NCBI RefSeq assembly: GCF_021390155.1
Contig: NZ_CP089985.1
Coordinates: 6,031,501-6,095,500 of the forward strand
Source of the DNA: Pseudomonas sp. HN11
Lineage (GTDB): Bacteria > Pseudomonadota > Gammaproteobacteria > Pseudomonadales > Pseudomonadaceae
Length of the DNA stretch: 64,000 bases
Direction of reading: 5' to 3'
The notes beneath the pieces were generated by a model, which was not told the origin of the DNA, did no database searches, and saw only the letters and a list, made by a program, of their open reading frames with translations. The position numbers were made by a program, and so were the translations under genes. Shown one piece after another: positions 9,644-17,796 of this stretch; the first letter of the stretch is position 1, and each line of letters opens with the position of its first letter.

Positions 9644-10273
9644 ATGAGCGATAACAAGTGGTGGGAGAAGACAGTAGAGTGGCTTTTCGTGACACAGGCT
9701 GCCTTGAGCCACAAGTTAGACTTTGCTGCGCCATTATCGGGTAAGAATGAGAGAACGGCAGGCGATGCCATCTTTGGTCAAAATTCGAAGCTGGTGCTGG
9801 TCGAATTCAAGGCAACAGAAAACGATGTTAAGACTGAAAAGTCTCTTTTTATGAATTTTGTTGAAGCTCAGGAAGCGCTTCAAGAATTTGAGCACCATTT
9901 CGTCGTTTTTGCCGAAGAGCTCGCATCGATGCAGCAAGCTCCGAAACTGGAGCTCCACGCCCAACTGTATTTCGGATCTGATATTGATTTACCAGCGCTA
10001 GAAATTTTGCATTTCGCTGCTGACAAGACTGTGTTCGATGATTATCTGAAACGTCTCTCGGCTTTCAAATACCCTGACGGGCGTGGCGGGGGTAGTGGCC
10101 ACGTATCGCCTGAGCTTATGGGAGCGGTAGTTGGTGTCGATACCTCTGGCAAAATCACTGGTGTTGCATCGCTTCAGGAGTACGCACCGACTCTGGCGCC
10201 ACCAGCGCTAACGCAAACGCCGACGCAAACGCCGACGAATAGTAATAAATTGGGCTTAAAGGGACCCCGATAG
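9644..10273 (+). CDS. Putative PD-(D/E)xK nuclease-like protein
   Basis: A 209-residue protein whose N-terminal half has a likely PD-(D/E)xK arrangement: Asp41 in NERTAGDAIFG and Glu54-x-Lys56 in LVLVEFKAT, the spacing expected of the core fold. The middle (60-140) is mixed alpha/beta. The C-terminus from about 180 is a low-complexity tail with repeated TQTP units, probably disordered. A small gene follows 11 bases downstream. In a transposon full of defence genes this could be a restriction-like effector, but that is inference; no named family is recognised. Confidence 0.6.
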   Translation: MSDNKWWEKTVEWLFVTQAALSHKLDFAAPLSGKNERTAGDAIFGQNSKLVLVEFKATENDVKTEKSLFMNFVEAQEALQEFEHHFVVFAEELASMQQAPKLELHAQLYFGSDIDLPALEILHFAADKTVFDDYLKRLSAFKYPDGRGGGSGHVSPELMGAVVGVDTSGKITGVASLQEYAPTLAPPALTQTPTQTPTNSNKLGLKGPR

Positions 10274-10284
10274 GAATCTTTTTA

Positions 10285-10548
10285 ATGGTCAATTTTCTCA
10301 CCTCAATCGCTTGGCAGGCCCTAGTATTTTGGGGAGTAGTTCAGCTAGGTTTTTCGATGCAAGTGGTCGATAAGGCCACTGTTTTCGTAAACCTGCCTCA
10401 GATCTGTGAGTTCTTGCAGCTGCCCTTACCGAATGGATCATGCCGGGTAGTTGGGAAGGTTGAGGAAACACTGCGAGGTTCATGGATTGTCACGACAGAC
10501 TCTTCCTTGCCTGTTAGTTTCGAGCATTACCGCCCTAGCGCTTCATGA
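10285..10548 (+). CDS. Small hypothetical protein, possibly membrane-anchored
   Basis: An 87-residue frame 11 bases after the nuclease-like gene, so probably co-expressed. The first 27 residues (LTSIAWQALVFWGVVQLGFS) are hydrophobic enough for a membrane anchor. The remainder is a small beta-rich region. No recognised family. It might be an accessory or regulator of the upstream gene. Confidence 0.45.
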   Translation: MVNFLTSIAWQALVFWGVVQLGFSMQVVDKATVFVNLPQICEFLQLPLPNGSCRVVGKVEETLRGSWIVTTDSSLPVSFEHYRPSAS

Positions 10549-10710
10549 GCGCAACCCACGAAAGGTAAACGTAAAGCCAAGACAACCAACTGGACTCTAA
10601 AAGGTCAGGTTGGGTGGCTGCTGACCAGACCGAAAGCGCTCTACCAAATCTGACAAGTTGACCACTAGAGCCACTGCTATGCTTGGACTTTCTCGAACGG
10701 GGCCAAAGCA

Positions 10711-10923
10711 ATGTCAGGTGAATACTCGCTATCGGATGTACTGGAAAGAATGTACGAAAACCAGCTCGCGCTGGAGGCGGCGCTGATGGAGCTAACGCTC
10801 CAAGCCGAAAAACAGGGACTCAGTGAATGCGGTGACAACGCTCGTGGTGCGTTGTATGCAATTGGTGAAAACTCTGGCCATATCAAGCAAGGATTGGCGA
10901 AACTGAAAGCCAGAGGTCTCTAA
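10711..10923 (+). CDS. Small helical hypothetical protein
   Basis: A 70-residue, almost wholly helical protein (SLSDVLERMYENQLALEAAL, then GHIKQGLAKLKARG). It has protein-like composition and stands alone between two non-coding stretches. I recall similar short proteins in Pseudomonas islands but know no function. Confidence 0.55.
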   Translation: MSGEYSLSDVLERMYENQLALEAALMELTLQAEKQGLSECGDNARGALYAIGENSGHIKQGLAKLKARGL

Positions 10924-11294
10924 TCCGGGTCGCTCCTGACTTTATGCTTCACTCATAGAGCGGCTGATTTCAGCCGATTCTGTTGAAAAATTCAGCGTCG
11001 ATTTCCACAGAAGAAAAACATGCACGGAGGTTGAAACTCGTGTCGTGCACAGAAGGCTCATGGCTAAGATCTGACGTAGCAGCGTGAAAAAAAGCTTTTG
11101 AGCCGCTCAATGACCGAAGGGTGCGACTTGGCCGGCGATAGGTAATGAGATCCTGTGGTGCCGCTTTGATAAAAAGCACTTCTAGACACTCCAAGATCCA
11201 CAATGTAAATATTACTTTGCTCGCGGCATAATAGTTTACACGCCGCCCAAGACTGAAATATTCAACTGATTAATCAGGGAGCGTCGTCAACCTT
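10924..11294. other. Non-coding stretch with an old IS/transposon-end-like motif
   Basis: No credible gene seen. Near 10955-10995 there is a hairpin GGCTGATTTCAGCC followed by GATTCTGTTGAAAAATTC, a sequence type often left at insertion-sequence borders in Pseudomonas. I cannot assign it to a family. Confidence 0.35.
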
Positions 11295-11630
11295 ATGCGC
11301 GACATTGATAGCAAGGTCCTTAGATACACCATTGACTTCAGCCGCCAAGCTGCAGCCGAGGAGAACCAAGCTGCTCTTCAGGCTAACATCGAGCGTCACA
11401 TGGATGCTGCCCGTCGCGTGGTAACTAACGAGACGCTCGAGCGCATTGGACACGCACATCTTGCAGTCATGATCAACGCCGCCGTGCGATACAACCTGTC
11501 TCTCGCAGAGATCATAATGGAGGCCGTTTGCCAGGGCGTACAGCCTGTGGCAGCTATCTGCGCAGCCGTTGAGACCGCAAAATCCAGCCGTCGTATCACA
11601 ACAAAACTACGACTCCATATCGTGAAATAA
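11295..11630 (+). CDS. Hypothetical protein
   Basis: A 111-residue mostly helical protein (SRQAAAEENQAALQANIERH; HLAVMINAAVRYNLSLAEII). No catalytic motif or membrane segment. The start follows GGGAGCGTCGTCAACCTT, a moderate ribosome site. Unknown accessory gene of the left arm. Confidence 0.5.
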   Translation: MRDIDSKVLRYTIDFSRQAAAEENQAALQANIERHMDAARRVVTNETLERIGHAHLAVMINAAVRYNLSLAEIIMEAVCQGVQPVAAICAAVETAKSSRRITTKLRLHIVK

Positions 11631-11971
11631 ACCGGCTCTACAGCGGCCAAGGAACAAATCGGCAAATGTGGACTGCATCGTCCAAAGCCGCATGAGAAGA
11701 CCTGCACTGCCATCTTGATAAGCTGATGGATCACCATGCCCACTGCTTCAACCTGCAGAGCGGCGTCAGATGACCATATCACTCAGACGCTTCAAGACCT
11801 CACACTCTTTCGACGATTGCCTGACCATTTTCCGACGAGCCAATCCTTGCGCACGTGAGCACCTCGAGTAAATGAGGGCACCAATAGGAATTTGTTGAAT
11901 ACGCGGCAGGTTTCGAAATATATTGGAAGTGCTGTGGAAACAAATCAGCATAGCCCTGAGGTAATTTGACC

Positions 11972-12496
11972 ATGGACCGCCCCGAAACCGATGTCTCAAC
12001 CGAGGAAGCAAGCGAATCTTTCGTTGGCTGGGTTGCGAGCGGGTTGGAGGAGGCACAAGTTAGCCTAGCTAGACAGATTGCGTTCCTTGAAGCCCATATG
12101 GCCGAGACGCATATCTCCCAAGCCAAACTGCTAATTTCGGCTTACGAAGGCTCCGATGATCCAGCCCTGCTGGAGATAGAAAGTGAGCTTCGAGAGAGTT
12201 ATGCCGATTATGCAGGGCGGCTGATCCACAACAAGGCGCTTTCCCCCCACGAAACCGTTCAAGTCATCAAAAGGCTCCATGATGCGCTAGAAAAAGCGTT
12301 CGCGAGCCTGGACTCTTTCATTGACGGCTATCGCCGCCTGACTCATCTTGCTATCCATCTTGTGGATCGCTGGTCTCATGAGCTTCTTTCCGCCGCCATT
12401 CTCCGCCTTCGCAAAGCCTCGGATACCGCTTGGTTCCGCGTACCTCTTTTCGCCTACGGCCCAGAGCTGAGCGGATATCGACACCGACTTCGGTAA
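11972..12496 (+). CDS. Hypothetical helical protein
   Basis: A 174-residue protein (an ATG two codons upstream at 11966 is an alternative). The N-terminal half is acidic and helical (SFVGWVASGLEEAQVSLARQ). The middle contains a charged segment compatible with a coiled coil, and the C-terminus is basic. Cysteine-free and soluble; no family recognised. A T-run-containing gap separates it from the next small gene, which has the same orientation. Confidence 0.5.
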   Translation: MDRPETDVSTEEASESFVGWVASGLEEAQVSLARQIAFLEAHMAETHISQAKLLISAYEGSDDPALLEIESELRESYADYAGRLIHNKALSPHETVQVIKRLHDALEKAFASLDSFIDGYRRLTHLAIHLVDRWSHELLSAAILRLRKASDTAWFRVPLFAYGPELSGYRHRLR

Positions 12497-12574
12497 TTCC
12501 CTATTGCAGCTTCCGCTGCCGCTGCATTCGCAGCAAAAAATGACTACTTAAACGTCTTTTTTGGGAATTATCTC

Positions 12575-12922
12575 ATGAATATACATACCATCGCCCCCGA
12601 GCACGCCTCGGATAAGGCCATTCGCTGCGCCCACTGCTGGGATCATGAAGCGACTCATATCGAACTCACATCCACCGGTGAGCACGATCCCGACGAACAT
12701 CTAGTTCTCTGTTCCAAATGCGCCTATCTCGCAGGCTTGATGTCGTGCGCCGGGTGCGAAACAGGCCGAAAGGTCACAGTCATGTCTTTCCACCTGTTCG
12801 GAGATCTCATCCCGATCTACGCTCCGGGCGAACTGGACGAGGGCGGGCACTGCGCTTGGCATATTGGCTCGTCCATTCAGACCGAAGTAGTTGAGTTTAT
12901 TCCGCGCACGCGCAGCGGCTAA
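12575..12922 (+). CDS. Small cysteine-rich (zinc-binding-like) hypothetical protein
   Basis: A 115-residue protein with a CAHCWDHEATHIEL start and two further cysteine pairs (LCSKCAYL, MSCAGCETG), a layout suggesting one or two zinc knuckles in the first 75 residues. The C-terminal part is beta-rich. It lies just upstream of the duplicated zinc-ribbon fragment at 12978-13119 but is not related to it by sequence. Function unknown. Confidence 0.5.
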   Translation: MNIHTIAPEHASDKAIRCAHCWDHEATHIELTSTGEHDPDEHLVLCSKCAYLAGLMSCAGCETGRKVTVMSFHLFGDLIPIYAPGELDEGGHCAWHIGSSIQTEVVEFIPRTRSG

Positions 12923-12977
12923 ATCAATACTCATGCGGGCCGGGTAGGACCGGCTCGCAAAATCATCGGTGGTGACA

Positions 12978-13119
12978 CATCTAGCAGCAGGCGTTTTTGA
13001 ATCGTCCTCGACCAATAGCAATTTTCACATTCCTTCCCCCGCCCGCCAGGAATTTCACAATGGCACTCGGTACAACGTGAACCGGAGGTCAGCTTGCACT
13101 GTCGGCAAATCGCCCTGCC
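12978..13119 (-). repeat. Duplicated fragment of the zinc-ribbon gene
   Basis: These 142 bases repeat 18578-18719 in the same orientation with only about four internal differences. On the minus strand they encode CRQCKLTSGSRCTECHCE and the following CENCYWSR block of the zinc-ribbon protein, with no start, so this is a gene scrap. It probably comes from a second copy of a related transposon or from an internal duplication and deletion. Confidence 0.85.
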
Positions 13120-13205
13120 TGCTGCTTGGGATAATAGACTGCCAACGCCTCCTGATGTGCCCTAGCGTTGTCGACCAGGGATTGTTCCAGCAGGGTTATA
13201 GTCAC
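13089..13205 (-). CDS. Truncated small protein fused to the duplicated scrap
   Basis: A 38-codon frame starting GTG with GAGGA upstream. The first 29 residues (VTITLLEQSLVDNARAHQEA then LAVYYPKQQ) look like the start of a real helical protein. The frame then runs into the duplicated zinc-ribbon scrap in the wrong frame and stops. The junction near 13119 therefore broke this gene. Confidence 0.35.
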   Translation of the reverse strand: MTITLLEQSLVDNARAHQEALAVYYPKQQAGRFADSAS

Positions 13206-13356
13206 AGAGCTATCCTCGTTCGGAGGACGCGAAACCCGCGCCCTGGTACTGTCAAGCCTGCGACTCAGCGGCCTGGTGGTGGGGCGATTTCTCCTACTCG
13301 ATTGTGTTCTGCTGTTGAACGTCAAGATATTCGATAACGCAGGTCGGGTGTAAACC

Positions 13357-13515
13357 TCAGGTGAAGCCTTCGCCGTCGAACTGGACATAGAGCGAACCAC
13401 CGTTGGCACTGCGAATTGTTCCAAGTCGTGGAGCGCTACCCTCAAGCGTGAAGCGAACTCGTTGACCGCGCTTTGCGGGCACACCATGGGTCTCGCGGAT
13501 CGCTTTCATGCTCAT
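13357..13515 (-). CDS. Small hypothetical protein, 52 residues
   Basis: A short gene with a good ribosome site (TAGGAAAATCAC before ATG). It encodes a basic, beta-rich polypeptide: MSMKAIRETHGVPAKRGQ then VRFTLEGSAPRLGTIRSANG and YVQFDGEG. The pattern resembles an SH3-like or KOW-like small barrel. It follows the interrupted gene at 13525 by 9 bases, so the two were an operon. I recall similar short proteins in Pseudomonas accessory regions; function unknown. Confidence 0.55.
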   Translation of the reverse strand: MSMKAIRETHGVPAKRGQRVRFTLEGSAPRLGTIRSANGGSLYVQFDGEGFT

Positions 13516-13524
13516 GTGATTTTC

Positions 13525-13788
13525 CTACATCAATTTGAGTTCTCGTGCGGCTTCGGTCCAGACCCAAGATTCGCGCTGTCCCCAACCAGTAACCTTGCGC
13601 TATTTGGGTGTAATCAAAATTTTGTATCGCTCCCTCCCACCAGCAAATGTCCCAGTCTCTTTCACCGCTGTTGCGTCGGGATATACACGAATGACCAAAT
13701 CCTTCGCTCGAAAGCCTAGCCGGGACAGACGGTTGAATAAAGCCCCTGCCCAGTGCCGGGGCTTTTTTTCGGCTGAAAAAAACCCCAC
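13525..13788 (-). pseudogene. Small gene with in-frame amber stop
   Basis: One minus-strand frame reads LGFRAKDLVIRVYPDATAV, KETGTFAGGRERYKILITPK, then TAG at 13600-13602, then RKVTGWGQRESWVWTEAARE to a natural stop at 13525. Protein-like sequence on both sides of the TAG in the same frame suggests a single-base nonsense change (for example from CAG). The 5' limit is unclear because the region upstream is a terminator. Confidence 0.5.
13740..13769. terminator. Rho-independent terminator
   Basis: AAAGCCCCTGCC/GGGGCTTTTTTT forms a stem with a T-run on the plus strand. A second GC stem (CCCCACCGTAGCGGGG) follows directly. Confidence 0.75.
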
Positions 13789-13807
13789 CGTAGCGGGGCT
13801 GTTCCGG

Positions 13808-13924
13808 TCAAAAGTCGTCGTAGTGATCGCGCATCCAGGCGAACAACTTGTAACCCTGGGCGACTTTTACGAGCGCGCAGAAGCCTTCCCACGCAGCGCG
13901 GCAACTCAATTTGATGAGACGCAT
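13808..13924 (-). CDS. Micro-protein, 38 residues (LFAWMRDHYDDF ending)
   Basis: A tiny frame with a strong ribosome site (TTTGAGGAAGCCGCTT before ATG). It begins MRLIKLSCRAAWEGF, contains the amphipathic ALVKVAQGYKLFAWM, and ends RDHYDDF. A second micro-ORF 0.8 kb away (14618-14719) ends LYELLRDHWDDLL, which looks homologous, so this is probably a real peptide family. Function unknown. Confidence 0.45.
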   Translation of the reverse strand: MRLIKLSCRAAWEGFCALVKVAQGYKLFAWMRDHYDDF

Positions 13925-14116
13925 AAGCGGCTTCCTCAAAGAAGCCTGGCCCCGCCGCCCTTACCGGGCAAGGCAGCGGTTCTACTGAAAGGGGTCAGCG
14001 CTTTCAGCGAGCCAGGTGATTGTCGGCCCTCCCAATCCCGGCGCGGTTTCCAGACGCGGCAGAAGGGGCCAGGGCATTCCCTGCCCACGACTTACGTAAT
14101 ACCGCAAAACCCACGA

Positions 14117-14143
14117 CAGAAAAAAGCACTTTAGTGGTTTTTT
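14117..14143. terminator. Terminator-like hairpin
   Basis: AAAAAAGCACT-TTA-GTGGTTTTTT forms an A/T-flanked stem of moderate strength. It could act in both directions. Confidence 0.5.
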
Positions 14144-14465
14144 GAAATAAATATGCAATTTCGCGTCAAGCCCTTGACTGCGCGCACTCGTGACGATCTA
14201 GGAATTTGCACAATGACGGCTCAATTTAGCTGAATACGGCTAGATACGCCGTATTTTCGTGGAGTTCGTCGCAGTTCAATGGTTTCCATTGACGATTCAA
14301 TGAGGCATCTCTGAACCTCTCTATAAAATTCAATGAGCCTTACTGACCTACGATGAAGCTCCGTTATTATCCATGAACGTATTGCGCAAATGCGTAACCG
14401 TAATTTATGCTCGATTCGTCAGCGCTTTCAGCGAACCGCAAACCGAACTCCAATTCGGTATGCAC
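14144..14465. other. AT-rich non-coding region
   Basis: No gene seen. It contains CAATGGTTTCCATTG (14277-14291), a palindrome, and one copy (14418-14434) of a 17-base repeat, GTCAGCGCTTTCAGCGA, whose other copy is at 13994-14010. Confidence 0.5.
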
Positions 14466-14500
14466 AAATCAACCGCCCCTCCAACGGCGGTTTTTTTGTG
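14466..14500 (+). terminator. Rho-independent terminator
   Basis: ACCGCCCCTCCAACGGCGGT followed by seven T's: a stem-loop with T-run on the plus strand. Confidence 0.65.
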
Positions 14501-14567
14501 CCCAAATTCCAGCCGCATTTTCAGCCCGAAACCTGGCCACCTTCGGCGCGGCGTTTCTGAAGGCAAA

Positions 14568-14605
14568 AAAAACCGCTAAGGCCGAGGCCAAAGCGGTTTT
14601 TTCCT
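14568..14605. terminator. Rho-independent terminator of the second micro-ORF
   Basis: AAAAACCGCT and AGCGGTTTTTT pair around a GC-rich loop just downstream (minus strand) of the micro-ORF at 14618-14719. Confidence 0.7.
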
Positions 14606-14617
14606 CAGTTCAATCCG

Positions 14618-14719
14618 TTACAGCAGATCGTCCCAATGGTCCCGCAGAAGTTCATAGAGACGATAAGCCCCCAATCCGTTCCGAACGAGATCCCAAGTAC
14701 GCTTCGCAAGCTTAGACAT
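14618..14719 (-). CDS. Micro-protein, 33 residues (LYELLRDHWDDLL ending)
   Basis: A tiny frame with a strong ribosome site (GGGAGG eight bases before ATG) and a terminator right after its stop. It reads MSKLAKRTWDLVRNGLGAY then RLYELLRDHWDDLL. Its end matches that of the micro-ORF at 13808-13924 (L-x-x-x-x-RDH-aromatic-DD). A longer frame reaching 15025 exists, but the ribosome site favours the short form. Unknown function. Confidence 0.5.
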   Translation of the reverse strand: MSKLAKRTWDLVRNGLGAYRLYELLRDHWDDLL

Positions 14720-15237
14720 ACTTTTGGCCCTCCCTTGGTTGGGCCAAACCTCCAACAGCTTATCCGGCTTACCGCTGTCTTCGGGAATACACGCGAATGT
14801 ATCCACTAAGGCGGCCGAGTGTGAACCCCTCAGCAACACCGGTACGGCTCTCACCCCGTCTAGAAGGGCATAGGAAACCGTTTCTGCACCGGCCACACCT
14901 AACGAATAGCTCACCTGTAGAGGTCTCGTCTCAGGGCATAGTAGCGCACTTTTTCGACTGTGAAAGGCTAAAAAGCCAGCATTTAGCGGGCAGCCAGGCA
15001 CACTGCCAATAACGGCCCTGGGCAATTTTATAAAACGTTAATTTGTCGGACCTGTGGCTCCCCCTGGGAAGCGCCAGTAAACGCCTTGGCGGTGCATCAG
15101 GCGACGAATAACACGATATCGTATTACTTTATGCAGTATTTTCGTTTGCACACCCCGTCAAGCCTGAGTAGTATAAATCCCACGCGAATGTATCCACCGA
15201 GGTAAAGCAAGCACTGGCCTCACCAGCGCCTGCAACG
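14720..15237. other. Non-coding region with a 17-base direct repeat
   Basis: CACGCGAATGTATCCAC occurs at 14790-14806 and again at 15181-15197. Between them is an AT-rich stretch with CACGATATCGTATTAC. No gene is recognised. Confidence 0.5.
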
Positions 15238-15269
15238 AAAAAACCGCCTACTCAGGGCGGTTTTTTTTC
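15238..15269. terminator. Rho-independent terminator
   Basis: AAAAAACCGCCT and AGGGCGGTTTTTTTT pair around a short loop. This is a clear terminator. Confidence 0.8.
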
Positions 15270-15315
15270 GCCTGCTAAATGCACCCTTTACTCGTGACAC
15301 CGCCGAGGTAGCCCG

Positions 15316-15507
15316 ATGTTGATCACCCTGGCCCTCTCCCCTTTCGAAGTGCAGACCCTGACCGAATTCCGCCAGATGCACGCCGAGTACCAGCGCACCA
15401 CGTCGAGTACGCCGGAGCCGGAACCGGCCCGCCGTTACAGCGCGGTCAGCACGGCCGCGCAGATCCTGGCCGAAGCCCTGGACGCCGCGCGCGCCCAGGG
15501 CATGTAG
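15316..15507 (+). CDS. Small hypothetical protein
   Basis: A 63-residue GC-rich frame with GAGGTAGCCCG before the ATG. It is helical at both ends (SPFEVQTLTEFRQMHAEYQR; AAQILAEALDAARAQG) with a proline-rich middle. Its base composition is closer to the chromosome than to the rest of the left arm. Family unknown. Confidence 0.5.
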   Translation: MLITLALSPFEVQTLTEFRQMHAEYQRTTSSTPEPEPARRYSAVSTAAQILAEALDAARAQGM

Positions 15508-15508
15508 T

Positions 15509-15739
15509 CACAGCTCCACGGTGAACCCGCGCAGCCCTACCGCGTCGGCAAACCGCCCTACGGCCGTCAGACTCGCCAAGGTACGCAGTGGCTCAGGCCG
15601 GGACCGCGGTGGGGCCGTCCAGGCGAATAGATAGCGTCCTCTTGGCATCATTGCCGGCCACCTGGCCCACCTCCGCCTCACGGATGGCGTGCTGGCGCAC
15701 TAGGGCTTTCAGGGTGTCCGACTGGATCGCCTCACCGAT
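15509..15739 (-). pseudogene. Frameshifted small gene (partition-associated-like)
   Basis: One minus-strand frame gives MIGEAIQSDTLKALVRQHA and IREAEVGQVAGND before a stop. The next frame gives EPLRTLASLTAVGRFADAVG then LRGFTVEL. Joined by a frameshift near 15610, they resemble a short protein found beside partition or ICE genes in Pseudomonas (I recall ParC-type annotations). The frame switch indicates it is broken. The assignment is tentative. Confidence 0.4.
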
Positions 15740-15918
15740 CATGGCGTCAGTACAACTGGATTCGCCCCCATCAATTCAACGGTGGGCTGACGCCAGCTCG
15801 GGCCGAAGAAAAATTTAACGTCGTGTCCTGGATTAGTTGACCACTACATTTTGCAAACCTGCCGTGAGTCGTTAGTTTGCACCACAAGACGCCTATGCCG
15901 AAGATGTCAAACTGACCC

Positions 15919-17796
15919 TTGTCAGATTTAACACGAAATACCTATGATCAGTTTTCTATGTCGCAGGAGCGTGTTTTGTCGCATTCGGTCATTCGGAGTC
16001 CGCTCCCATTTGCCAAGCCGCAAGTGTCACTAGGTGGCCGCTTCAAGGACATTTCGGGTGATTTGCTCGTGCTGTGGTACGGCACATTCACGCCGAATAG
16101 CAGGGAAAAAACCGTTCCCCTCGTCAACGTGCATTTTCGGTCTGTTGATCTGGACGGCACGTTGGGCGCGTTCTACTCCGTTCCGATTGGACTGCCTTAC
16201 CTCAGTTTTTTCCAGATAGGTACTATCTGGCGTGCGGGCTCGATCAATTCCGACACGTTGTCGGAGTCACTTCCAGAACTGGAAGTGGATTTCAGCCCGC
16301 AAAGCTGGACGTATGTAACGGCTTCGCAACTGGGACTGACCAACACTAGCAGCCCTTACAAACTTCCAATGTCGGCAGACACCTGGTTGGTAGGATTGCG
16401 TACCGGAGCCAAAGACCAGACCATCTTGGTCCCGTGCGTAGAGCTCCTGATCCGATTGTATGGACGCAGTTCCGAGACCAGCCGGATTCTGACCACTTAT
16501 CCTTGGCAGGAGGTGCAAGCTCGCTTCTTTTTTGATCCTGAAGAGACCTGGGCAAAAAACGTGGTGAAGCTGCAGCGTTCGGTTAGGGAAAGTGAAGCTG
16601 TATTTCTCAACCACATGAGGCATGACGGCTACACGAAAAGCCTGTGCCGTAAGCTTTATGCGGACCTTGAGTCCCAGTTCAGCAGCTCGCCAGTCTCGGA
16701 CGTGCCCTTTGGCAACCTGCAAATTGCACCCTGGTTTCAGGGACCCGCGACGATCAAGGGCCGCGGCTACTGGCTCAATAAAAAAACCTTTCTCTGCCTG
16801 CGTTTAACCGGCGCAAGTGAGCCTGATGGTCCGGAGCTTGAAATTCATCGGGCGGAATACCACACAGAAAATTTCCAGCCAGGTGACGAGGAAGATCAAG
16901 GTCTTTTTATCACCCGCCCGACCGTAACTTTGCCGCTCAATCAAAAGTTCGAGCTGACCAACGATTCCGGATCAGACCCGGATCTGGGAAGGCACATCCT
17001 GGAGCACGAGAGTTTTGAAGTACTGGGCAAGCGTCGGGCTACCAGTCGCTACGTGCATCACAAGCCGGGGGAGCGTGGTAAAAAAGTTCTTCCTACTGGC
17101 GAAACGGAGGTCTTGTCAGGTGGTGATCCTGGCGCCCGAGGTTCGGGGATTGGAAAAGCTGAAATCATAGACATGGAGCCATGGGAATCATCAGGCGTTC
17201 TGGTCGATGTATGGGTCGCACTGAATAAGCTGCAAACGTATTTTCCCACGGTGATCGACAGGGTCGAGTGGATGACGCTGGACGGCCAAAGGGGAACTCA
17301 AGCACCGGCCAAGCTGGTACCTATAAAAGAGTTTGAGGAGGACGAAACCGCAACACCAAAGCAAAGATCCTGGGTCTTCCTCGACCCCAAACATAAAATA
17401 GTGCGTGGCGTGCAGATACTGCGCATCGTCTGCGGCCAGCGTCATTTTTACCTCTTTGAAATTCAACGTCGGCCTGGGAGTGGGAAGGCCGAAGGCAAAA
17501 CCACGGAACAGAAGGCGCAAGGGATGCTCATTGAACTATCAATCCCTTTCTCGCAAGCCCTGGTACAGCTAAAAATAGTGCTCGGTCTGATACGCTTTTT
17601 TGAAGGCGCGTTTCGCGACTTTGTCGACAACATGGACAATCCCGGCGTGTCCTTCAATCACTCCAAAACTAAAGGGGACGAGGTTCTGCATCTCACTTGC
17701 ATGAGGAACAATCTGCAAAGATTGGGTGTTAATTTTCCGAAACGTTCACCTCTTGCACCAAGGAAAGATACCGCGGGTCAGGTACCCAATAGGTAA
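15919..17796 (+). CDS. TnsE-like transposition protein
   Basis: A 625-residue protein starting at TTG (ATG at 15958 is an alternative). I infer a TnsE relationship from the position in a Tn7-type module and from patterns that line up with Tn7 TnsE: a mid-protein ELLIRLYGRSSETSR helix, then in the C-terminal third VRGVQILRIVCG-(QRH)-FYLFEI and a final GVSFNHSKTKG, which correspond to VIKAVGVQRNGSEFVLLEV and the GVNHPKG end of Tn7 TnsE. TnsE directs insertion into replicating DNA and mobile plasmids through the sliding clamp. It converges on the zinc-ribbon gene, overlapping its frameshifted 3' end. A truncated second copy of its N-terminus lies at 36254. Confidence 0.65.
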   Translation: MSDLTRNTYDQFSMSQERVLSHSVIRSPLPFAKPQVSLGGRFKDISGDLLVLWYGTFTPNSREKTVPLVNVHFRSVDLDGTLGAFYSVPIGLPYLSFFQIGTIWRAGSINSDTLSESLPELEVDFSPQSWTYVTASQLGLTNTSSPYKLPMSADTWLVGLRTGAKDQTILVPCVELLIRLYGRSSETSRILTTYPWQEVQARFFFDPEETWAKNVVKLQRSVRESEAVFLNHMRHDGYTKSLCRKLYADLESQFSSSPVSDVPFGNLQIAPWFQGPATIKGRGYWLNKKTFLCLRLTGASEPDGPELEIHRAEYHTENFQPGDEEDQGLFITRPTVTLPLNQKFELTNDSGSDPDLGRHILEHESFEVLGKRRATSRYVHHKPGERGKKVLPTGETEVLSGGDPGARGSGIGKAEIIDMEPWESSGVLVDVWVALNKLQTYFPTVIDRVEWMTLDGQRGTQAPAKLVPIKEFEEDETATPKQRSWVFLDPKHKIVRGVQILRIVCGQRHFYLFEIQRRPGSGKAEGKTTEQKAQGMLIELSIPFSQALVQLKIVLGLIRFFEGAFRDFVDNMDNPGVSFNHSKTKGDEVLHLTCMRNNLQRLGVNFPKRSPLAPRKDTAGQVPNR

